Below, one piece after another: positions 14,642-20,469 of a stretch of 21,762 nucleotides of DNA. How positions within the stretch are numbered: position 1 is the stretch's first letter; every line of letters begins with the position of its first letter. The DNA lies in the IMG/VR virus record IMGVR_UViG_3300040816_000562, positions 1 to 21,762 of that record; one strand, 5' to 3'. The notes beneath the pieces are model-generated. The model ran no database searches. It worked only from the letters and a program-made list of their open reading frames with translations, and was not told where the DNA came from. The position numbers and the translations under genes are program-made. This stretch comes from a virus.

Positions 14642-14962
14642 TTACCAGGAGATATTCCAATCGATGGTATTGTTTGAACTAGAATTAGTTGTAACACTAA
14701 CTCCGTAACCTAAATCTTCAAAATGTTTCTTAACATAGTTTAATTGATCTAGTTTTGTAGGGTCTGTGGATATACCATTCCACACATTATAATAAACATT
14801 ACTATTTGTCATTTCTGTCATGCTTGAGACATTTGCATACAATAGGCCAGCATCTACATTAGATAACACCTTATTTTCAATAGTAGTAACTTCAGCATGA
14901 ATAACACTATTATTTCGTGTATCTTTTCTAGCCTGAGTTGCATTAACAAATATGTTAGCCAT
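14642..14962 (-). CDS. Probable small virion-associated protein, 106 residues
   Basis: MANIFVNATQARKDTRNNSV at the start and YVKKHFEDLGYGVSVTTNSS, then NTIDWNISW at the end. The C-terminal pattern (helix with YVKK, GY-x-V, then a polar turn and D-W-x-I-x-W) is one I associate with small proteins of T4-like marine phages, but no function is known. Coupled to the 110-residue gene by TAATG, so the 437-110-106 set is probably one translational unit. Confidence 0.65.
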   Translation of the reverse strand: MANIFVNATQARKDTRNNSVIHAEVTTIENKVLSNVDAGLLYANVSSMTEMTNSNVYYNVWNGISTDPTKLDQLNYVKKHFEDLGYGVSVTTNSSSNNTIDWNISW

Positions 14963-15294
14963 TATAACTCCGATTTTATATCGCTTAGTGCTTGATCGCC
15001 TGCCATTTGACTGACATCTACACTAGGCTCTACTTCAGTATCTACGTCACCGGATAATTGATTAGCAGGAATAATTTCAATGTCGTTTGCACTACTTACA
15101 TATTCTGATTGTTGTGCCGCCAATACAATTTCTTCTATACTGACATCTTGATTTTGTTTTAATAAATGTATTCTAAGTTTTTCAGTAGATACTTTTTCTA
15201 TACCTTTTTTCATAGCAAGTGCTAAAGCATCATCTAGTTGTGCTTGTAAAGATTCGCTTTGGCTGAATTCAACTATTACTTCATTAATAAGCAT
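14962..15294 (-). CDS. Acidic helical protein of unknown function, 110 residues
   Basis: The N-terminal ~70 residues form charged helices (VEFSQSESLQAQLDDALALA, then VSTEKLRIHLLKQNQDVSIE). The tail from ~80 is acidic and disordered (DVDTEVEPSVDVSQMAG). It is coupled to both neighbours by one-base TAATG overlaps. Fixed stoichiometry with the 437-residue protein is likely. A scaffold or core component would fit but is inference. Confidence 0.6.
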   Translation of the reverse strand: MLINEVIVEFSQSESLQAQLDDALALAMKKGIEKVSTEKLRIHLLKQNQDVSIEEIVLAAQQSEYVSSANDIEIIPANQLSGDVDTEVEPSVDVSQMAGDQALSDIKSEL

Positions 15295-16607
15295 TATGCT
15301 TCAATAGGTGCTCTACCTAGAGGCTCTTCTTCTGGTCCTGCCGCCGCTGGTTCGTTGACATCCATTTCAGGCTCATCTATTGCTAAATCGTCTATTGAAT
15401 CACCGCCTAAATCTGGAGAGTCTATGTCTCCAGTGTCACCTAACCCCATTGCTGAGCCTTGACCTGTTATTTCTGCCACTAATGCATCTATTCCTTCTTT
15501 ACCTGATTTTGCACTTGAAAGTGTACTGTCAATCAGTTGCTCTGCTGTTGCTTTAAATTGTTGTGCTTTATCTAAACCAACTTCCCCTATCATTTGATCT
15601 GTAATAGCAGGTATGTCTTCATTTTTCATTCTACCTAATCTTTCAACCTGGTCTTGAATGTCGTCTGCTAATGCTCTAACAGCCATAACTACCTCTGCTT
15701 CTTCTACTGAAGTGCCTTCAATCTCTTCTGATAACATGTCATTTAAGATATCATCAAACATGCTTTCTGTAGCATCTTGCTTTTTCTCATCTTCAGTATC
15801 GCCTGTAATTTTAAATACTTTACCGTCTACTTCAAAAGAATCTTTGCCTGCCGCAATAGCATCTTTTCTTGCACCTGTGAATTTGTTTTGTTCTGCAACT
15901 TTGGCACCAAAGAATTTAATACCTTGTGGTAATGCATCTTCTTCTAAACCATTTAAGAATCCAACAACTGAGTCTCTGTTTTTGCCTGATACTTCAGCAA
16001 ACAATCCAAGTTTCTCTTCTATAGCATCTATACTGGAAGGGTCGGTAAGTTCGACACCTACTTCTTTTGCTAGTTCGCTTAGTAGATATTCGTTTAAATC
16101 TGTACTAGGGCCTTCTGTTGCAATCTCTTCTAGTGATTCACTTCTTGATCCACTACAGGATTCTACATAATCTTTTGCCGCTGTAATAATTATAGGAAGT
16201 ATATCGTCGTCTTTATATGCATATCTATTATCCATTCTGTATCTATTCATACATTCAGCACTTGCTTCGTCCATAGTGTATCCACTATCCATAAGTTCTT
16301 GGACACTAGCCATAAGCATTTCTTTCATCTCATGGTACTTAGGACTTTCTGCATACTTTCCTTCTGCAATCATTTCTTTTACTACGTACTTTACGCCCAT
16401 ATATTTTGCATACTCTGGATGTAATTGGAATTGTTTCGTAGATGATTTAAGTTGCATAATTGCTTGATCAGACATCTCTGCAATTTTTTCTAGTTTTGCT
16501 TTCTTAGGAAAACTAGAAGTAATAGACATTCCGAAATGTTCTTTTAACAAATTATTTACTTTGTCTAATTTAGTATTACTGTTTGGGTTAAAATCTCTTA
16601 TAAACAT
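15294..16607 (-). CDS. Acidic helical protein, possibly head core or internal virion protein, 437 residues
   Basis: Starts MFIRDFNPNSNTKLDKVNNL. Mostly helical and acidic; residues ~395-437 are low complexity with D, G, P and E (LGDTGDIDSPDLGGDSIDDL, then EPEMDVNEPAAAGPEEEP). There is no transmembrane segment and no enzymatic motif; a Lys-rich helix, MKEMLMASVQELMDSGYTMD, lies near residue 85. Acidity and helicity recall T4 prohead core proteins, but no sequence match is claimed. A late element at 16640-16647 and AGGAAG before the ATG support late expression. It heads a three-gene coupled unit. Confidence 0.6.
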   Translation of the reverse strand: MFIRDFNPNSNTKLDKVNNLLKEHFGMSITSSFPKKAKLEKIAEMSDQAIMQLKSSTKQFQLHPEYAKYMGVKYVVKEMIAEGKYAESPKYHEMKEMLMASVQELMDSGYTMDEASAECMNRYRMDNRYAYKDDDILPIIITAAKDYVESCSGSRSESLEEIATEGPSTDLNEYLLSELAKEVGVELTDPSSIDAIEEKLGLFAEVSGKNRDSVVGFLNGLEEDALPQGIKFFGAKVAEQNKFTGARKDAIAAGKDSFEVDGKVFKITGDTEDEKKQDATESMFDDILNDMLSEEIEGTSVEEAEVVMAVRALADDIQDQVERLGRMKNEDIPAITDQMIGEVGLDKAQQFKATAEQLIDSTLSSAKSGKEGIDALVAEITGQGSAMGLGDTGDIDSPDLGGDSIDDLAIDEPEMDVNEPAAAGPEEEPLGRAPIEA

Positions 16608-16639
16608 TGGTTCTTCCTAGATTAAATTCTATATACTCT

Positions 16640-16647
16640 TATTTATC
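16640..16647 (-). promoter_or_regulatory. GATAAATA late promoter element for the 437-residue gene
   Basis: ATTGATAAATAAGA on the minus strand in the 52-base gap after the 137-residue gene, 32 bases before the ATG, with AGGAAG in between. Confidence 0.6.
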
Positions 16648-16659
16648 AATATAAGGCGT

Positions 16660-17073
16660 TTAAAAGAGAATCAAATTCCCTTTGGTTTCTTTGAGTGCGT
16701 AAATACTTTCTTGTAATCTAGCACCTGTAGATATAACTACATTGTAATCTTTTGCCGACTTCATAGTATGTTTATAAAACATTATATCATTAACGTGTTT
16801 ATAATATCTAGATATTGAATAATCTAATCTACCTAAATGTACAGGGTCTTTTGATTTATTAACTTTATCTGCAACTTGCTTTGCTAATGATTTATAAGGT
16901 ATGTTATCTATAAGCACCTTCTTATTTACATAGTTTATTACTTTGTATCCAGGATTACTTTGAGATACTATATGTATACCTTTTTTAGCAACATTGGATG
17001 CTAATTTATCTAGTTTTTTAGAGAGGTATTCTTTATTATAAGACTTCTTTTTGCGGGTATGTTTTGTAGCCAA
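16660..17073 (-). CDS. Basic protein of unknown function, 137 residues, TTG start
   Basis: The TTG at 17073 has AAGGAGA 6 bases upstream, a strong ribosome binding site that decides this start even though it lies 38 bases inside the preceding gene. The product begins MATKHTRKKKSYNKEYLSKK and is Lys-rich throughout, with a predicted helix-strand mix and no Cys. A later segment is LGRLDYSISRYYKHVNDIMF. A nucleic-acid-binding or packaged virion role fits the charge; no family is recognised. Confidence 0.7.
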   Translation of the reverse strand: MATKHTRKKKSYNKEYLSKKLDKLASNVAKKGIHIVSQSNPGYKVINYVNKKVLIDNIPYKSLAKQVADKVNKSKDPVHLGRLDYSISRYYKHVNDIMFYKHTMKSAKDYNVVISTGARLQESIYALKETKGNLILF

Positions 17074-17257
17074 TCGATTCTCCTTTACGAACTTTTCTTA
17101 TAACATTCTTTTTATACATTTCTTCTGCTATATAAAGTTCTCTTTCGTTTAATGTATTTACATTAATAAAGCCTTCCATATTAAGTTTATTGAAAAAACT
17201 TGATTCAGGATTATTTATTAAACTTAAGATTTTGTTTTTACCTTTGACTGCTCTCAT
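17036..17257 (-). CDS. Small basic protein, 73 residues, possibly winged-helix-like
   Basis: MRAVKGKNKILSLINNPESS, then FFNKLNMEGFINVNTLNERE, LYIAEEMYKKNVIRKVRKGE. The helix-turn-helix-like order and the final basic strand-turn (VIRKVRKGESIGYKTYP) resemble small winged-helix proteins, but this is a weak assignment. It begins 2 bases after the stop of the 214-residue gene, so it is likely coupled, and it overlaps the TTG-started gene by 38 bases. Confidence 0.6.
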   Translation of the reverse strand: MRAVKGKNKILSLINNPESSFFNKLNMEGFINVNTLNERELYIAEEMYKKNVIRKVRKGESIGYKTYPQKEVL

Positions 17258-17259
17258 AA

Positions 17260-17904
17260 TTAACCGGCATGCATTGCCGCCATATGTTTTTTGTATTTTT
17301 TAGTGCCTTTTTTGTGTGGACTTTTACCTTCAACATACTTGTTAAGGTATTTTTCTTGTGCTTTATATGTAAGATTTTTAAAATCCTCTTCTGTTTTACC
17401 AGGGTTCAATCTTTTAAAATCATCTACTGCTTTTTTATAACCTGAATTAGATCTTTGCAAATACGGAACTTGTTCATTTAAAAATAATTCTAGTTTTGCC
17501 ATAGCATCTTCTATTGCTTTTCCTGTATCACGACCTCTATAGTTATCTGGCATGTTCCTTGCCATATATGATTCTACTGCATCGCGATCTATTGCACCTT
17601 GATAGTCTCTGAATTGGTCAATTCCTTTAGCCATAGTTATATTAACTAATTCTTTTACTGCTTCTTCTCTGCGTGGATTACTTTCGTCGACTTTATTTTC
17701 TTCTTTGTTCTTCTTTTTTTGAGGCTTATCATGTTTGTCTATAGTCTTAGCACCAAAGGTGTCCTCAATTCTGCCATCTTTTAATCTTCTTTTAGACTTT
17801 TTGTATATGCTAGGATTAGGTCGCTTTTGCATACCTCCTATAGGAACAGCAAAACTTCCTATTGCACCTGCCATAGTCTCAGTGATTATTTCATGTATCT
17901 TCAT
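17260..17904 (-). CDS. Putative virion protein with MKIHEI start and basic tail, 214 residues
   Basis: The start is taken as ATG 17904 (MKIHEIITETMAGAIGSFAV); an upstream TTG lies inside the late promoter and is rejected. Residues 25-75 are Lys/Arg-rich and low complexity; 85-160 are helical (FRDYQGAIDRDAVESYMARN). The tail SPHKKGTKKYKKHMAAMHAG is a basic ending of a kind I associate with T4-like marine phage proteins. No enzymatic motif. The ATG is 5 bases from a GATAAATA element and has no ribosome binding site, so leaderless late expression is likely. Confidence 0.65.
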   Translation of the reverse strand: MKIHEIITETMAGAIGSFAVPIGGMQKRPNPSIYKKSKRRLKDGRIEDTFGAKTIDKHDKPQKKKNKEENKVDESNPRREEAVKELVNITMAKGIDQFRDYQGAIDRDAVESYMARNMPDNYRGRDTGKAIEDAMAKLELFLNEQVPYLQRSNSGYKKAVDDFKRLNPGKTEEDFKNLTYKAQEKYLNKYVEGKSPHKKGTKKYKKHMAAMHAG

Positions 17905-17908
17905 ACAA

Positions 17909-18826
17909 CTATTTATCAAGTTTTTTTATTATATTGTTAGCAATTTGTCTATGTGTCATTCGGCCAAAATGTGATAGATCTCTACCCATATCCCATAATG
18001 TACCATAGTTATGTATTTCGTCTATTGACGTACTTACATATGGAACATTGAGTTCGTCTGCAATTTGTTGTAAAACTGCGTTGTAATGCATATTTCTTAT
18101 AAAATTATTTGTATTACTAGAACAAAAGTATTGTATTAGGTTTTTGCTATCAGATTCTTCATGTAAATTTAAAATTCTATCTTTATCAATAATAGATATT
18201 CTCCCCAACGGCGGCCAGGTCATTACTATTGCTTTGATATTAGAGATTTCTTGTCTCATAAAAAGCGAAGCATATAATGTAGGTATGTCTGCTCCTTTTC
18301 CAGGCATACCTAAATTCCAACATTCTAAATTAAAATGTTTTGAAACTACTTCAGGAAATGTAGCATTCTGCTCAACTCCAATCCCTAAAGTAAAACTACA
18401 TCCTAAAAATACAATTCCTGGATCATCATTAAAATTCTTGCACCTGAAACCTAAATTATTCAATTCATAAAACATAGTTTCTGAATTACTTTGCTTTTTA
18501 CCATATCCCATTTTCTCTAGTAAAGAAGCAGTAGTGCTATCTTTCATATGTTTTTCAAATGTTTCTAATGAATCAGATGGATACCATAGATACCTGAATG
18601 AATAATTACTGTCTGGCTGATCTACACGTTTTTGCGGATACCATATAAAATCTTTATGTAATGCAGAGCGGATATCTACTATTGATATTTCTTCTTGTAA
18701 ATCATGTAAATATTTTTCATTGCAATACTTTAAGAGTGCTTTATTACTATCAGACAAATGGTCTTCGTAATTGCAACTTTCAAAGAACTTTTTACCATGT
18801 GCAATGTTGTCCTGAGAATTAAGCAT
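17909..18826 (-). CDS. SGNH/GDSL-like hydrolase
   Basis: 305 residues. Block I is IVFLGCSFTLGIGVEQ with the nucleophile Ser144; block II is WNLGMPGKGAD with the oxyanion Gly; the C-terminal block V is DLSHFGRMTHRQIANNII with Asp283 and His286. Block III, normally GxND, reads MTWPPLG here, so the Asn is missing or moved. SGNH enzymes are esterases or acetyl-transfer/deacetylation enzymes on sugars and lipids; phage members often act on surface polysaccharide. The N-terminal ~130 residues are not recognised. No signal peptide. The stop overlaps the late element of the next gene. Confidence 0.75.
   Translation of the reverse strand: MLNSQDNIAHGKKFFESCNYEDHLSDSNKALLKYCNEKYLHDLQEEISIVDIRSALHKDFIWYPQKRVDQPDSNYSFRYLWYPSDSLETFEKHMKDSTTASLLEKMGYGKKQSNSETMFYELNNLGFRCKNFNDDPGIVFLGCSFTLGIGVEQNATFPEVVSKHFNLECWNLGMPGKGADIPTLYASLFMRQEISNIKAIVMTWPPLGRISIIDKDRILNLHEESDSKNLIQYFCSSNTNNFIRNMHYNAVLQQIADELNVPYVSTSIDEIHNYGTLWDMGRDLSHFGRMTHRQIANNIIKKLDK
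17910..17917 (-). promoter_or_regulatory. GATAAATA late promoter element 5 bases before ATG 17904
   Basis: CTTGATAAATAGTTGT on the minus strand overlaps the end of the SGNH gene. The 5-base gap to the ATG equals that at the ferredoxin gene and is one less than at the PAAR gene. Confidence 0.6.
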
Positions 18827-18838
18827 AGTAATATTTAA

Positions 18839-19864
18839 CTATTTCTTTTTCTTTCCTGACTTCATGTTGGCACACCAGTGATACATTTTTGACTTCTCAC
18901 CACTGCTGTTTTTTGCTTTTTTGCGTAAACTTGTCACTGAGCCATTACAACTTGCACCTGACTTCTTTACTCTGCCTGGACGACTTTTGCCTTTCACTTT
19001 GCCGTCAGCGAAATTTTCGTCCATTTGATCTGGGTCTATAGGCTCGTATCCTGTAGCACTATGACTGAATAATAGATCTTTTGGGACTTTATACCCTTCA
19101 AAATCTACAGGGTCAAAATTAGCATCAGTGAGGTACCAAGCATCATCAACAAAGTGTTGGCTGTCACCATCAGTGTTTTGACGTATGTAGTACAGTTGAT
19201 TGTCGTTACCTATTATCTCAATATCTGTATCTACAGCGGCACCGTTTAACCATTCTTCATATGCTTTTTGACTTCTCTGTGGCGAGAACAAAGGCCTCTT
19301 TGTGCCACTTGTTTGAGGTTTTAATTGTGAGACACCGCCTTCGCTATATATACTCTTTTTAGGTAGACGTTTTAAATCTTTTTCACGTTGCTTTAAGTCT
19401 GCCTCTATGCCTTTCATTAATGCACTTATGTCTTGTGATGCTTCGATAGTTTCCATTAAACTATCTAATTTTGCTTTCATTATTTCTTCATATGTGGGTT
19501 CTGGACTTGCTGTATCTGTAAAGTAGTCAATAAGTTCCTCTATTGAGGCATCTACTTTTAATACTCTGACTTTCTTTAGTTCTAATCCTCTTGCAACATC
19601 ATATCTGTGATGTCCATTTACAATATAGTTGTCTTTGTCTATGATTATAGGTCTTATCGAGCCATCTGCAAAACCTTGCTCTGCTTTATCATGCATACCT
19701 TTTACACGTTGGTTTTGTACTGGCTTCAATTTTTTAAGACTAATTTTACCTTTTTTAAATTTAAAGGGTGAGTTCTGCAAGTTGCCTTTTCTTATTTGAG
19801 GCATAATGTTACGAGGAAAGTTTTTTTCCTGATCAGGTCTGTACTTTAATTCAAAAAGTTTCAT
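18839..19864 (-). CDS. ParB/Srx-fold protein with basic Cys-containing C-terminus, 341 residues
   Basis: Residues ~45-115 match the ParB N-terminal (ParB/sulfiredoxin) fold: GSIRPIIIDKDNYIVNGHHR followed by YDVARGLELKKVRVLKV, with the NGHHRY nucleotide-binding motif (NTPase or nuclease in known relatives). The middle is helical and charged. The end (KGKSRPGRVKKSGASCNGSV, then TSLRKKAKNSSGEKSKMYHW, then CANMKSGKKKK) is a Lys/Cys-rich module of the kind seen in T4-like marine phage virion proteins. No helix-turn-helix for parS-type binding is obvious. Joined to the upstream gene by TAATG with AAGGAA before it. It starts MKLFEL, like two neighbours. Confidence 0.75.
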   Translation of the reverse strand: MKLFELKYRPDQEKNFPRNIMPQIRKGNLQNSPFKFKKGKISLKKLKPVQNQRVKGMHDKAEQGFADGSIRPIIIDKDNYIVNGHHRYDVARGLELKKVRVLKVDASIEELIDYFTDTASPEPTYEEIMKAKLDSLMETIEASQDISALMKGIEADLKQREKDLKRLPKKSIYSEGGVSQLKPQTSGTKRPLFSPQRSQKAYEEWLNGAAVDTDIEIIGNDNQLYYIRQNTDGDSQHFVDDAWYLTDANFDPVDFEGYKVPKDLLFSHSATGYEPIDPDQMDENFADGKVKGKSRPGRVKKSGASCNGSVTSLRKKAKNSSGEKSKMYHWCANMKSGKKKK

Positions 19865-20469
19865 TAAATTTTCCTTATGGTTTCATAAATACTGCCACCA
19901 AATTTAAATTTACTTTTCTTTTTCTTTTTAGATTTTTTATAGGGTGCAATAGACCCTATGCCAAGATAACCTCTACTAACAGGAGCATCACTTGTAGGAG
20001 CAGAGTCAGAGGAACCAGTGTCGCCACTGACTGCAGACCCTCCGTCTCCGCCTGAGCTTGTTGATCCACCGTCACCACCTGAACTTGCACCTGCGGCCGC
20101 ACCACCTCCAGCACCAGCACCACCTCCGGCACCAGCACCACCTCCGGCACCACCACCGCCACCGGCTTCAGCATTTAATGGTATTCTATACATAAAGTCT
20201 ATAAAATCTTCTACTGCTTCTATTTCTGAACCTGCTTCAATATCAACCTTAAGATCATTATAAATCTCTTCTTTTGAAAAATTAAATATCTGTTCCATGT
20301 GAGTAACAAGACCCAGTAAGCCGCCTTGGTTATATGCATTTGCGGCCTTCTCTTCTCTGCTCCATTGCCCTTCAGGTCTAACTAAAGGAATCAGTTGCGT
20401 AGGGCGTGTGCTAGGAATAGTAGCAGGCATACCTGGTAATGTGGGTTGACTTATTTCTCTTAATTTCAT
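19864..20469 (-). CDS. Gly/Ala/Ser-rich low-complexity protein, 201 residues
   Basis: Three parts: an N-terminal folded part (MKLREISQPTLPGMPATIPS, with helices about residues 60-95), a Gly/Ala then Gly/Ser/Asp low-complexity linker (about 101-165) encoded by tandem repeats, and a basic C-terminus (PYKKSKKKKKSKFKFGGSIY). The arrangement suggests a flexible tether between a bound N-terminus and a DNA- or RNA-binding tail. No enzymatic motif. It starts in an ATGA overlap with the upstream nuclease-like gene and ends in a TAATG overlap with the ParB-like gene. Confidence 0.7.
   Translation of the reverse strand: MKLREISQPTLPGMPATIPSTRPTQLIPLVRPEGQWSREEKAANAYNQGGLLGLVTHMEQIFNFSKEEIYNDLKVDIEAGSEIEAVEDFIDFMYRIPLNAEAGGGGGAGGGAGAGGGAGAGGGAAAGASSGGDGGSTSSGGDGGSAVSGDTGSSDSAPTSDAPVSRGYLGIGSIAPYKKSKKKKKSKFKFGGSIYETIRKI
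20105..20158. repeat. Tandem 18-base repeat in the Gly/Ala-rich gene
   Basis: Three adjacent copies of an 18-base unit (on the plus strand CCTCCRGCACCAGCACCA, third copy diverged at its end). They encode the GAGAGG-type linker. The stretch is much richer in G+C than its surroundings, and length variation by slippage is expected. Confidence 0.75.

Noticed and set aside
14639-14646. GGTAAATA resembling the late element
   Set aside because: It is the Trp-stop end of the 106-residue gene, lacks the usual first bases, and a better extended -10 lies nearer the exonuclease gene.
15658-16170. 170-residue Ser-rich plus-strand ORF opposite the 437-residue gene
   Set aside because: Antisense shadow of an acidic helical gene (Glu/Asp codons read as Ser/Phe/Leu); no ribosome binding site or promoter.
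17905-17919. Longer start (TTG at 17919) for the 214-residue protein
   Set aside because: The TTG belongs to the late promoter element; ATG 17904 gives the MKIHEI start shared with neighbouring proteins.
19956-20174. Minus-strand Val/Leu-rich ORF in another frame of the Gly/Ala-rich gene
   Set aside because: A frame shadow of the same tandem repeat; no start signal and no reason to prefer it over the coupled frame.
20018-20263. Plus-strand Pro-rich ORF opposite the Gly/Ala-rich gene
   Set aside because: It is the mirror of the GGT/GCx repeat codons, with no ribosome binding site; the minus-strand gene fits the overlapping gene order.
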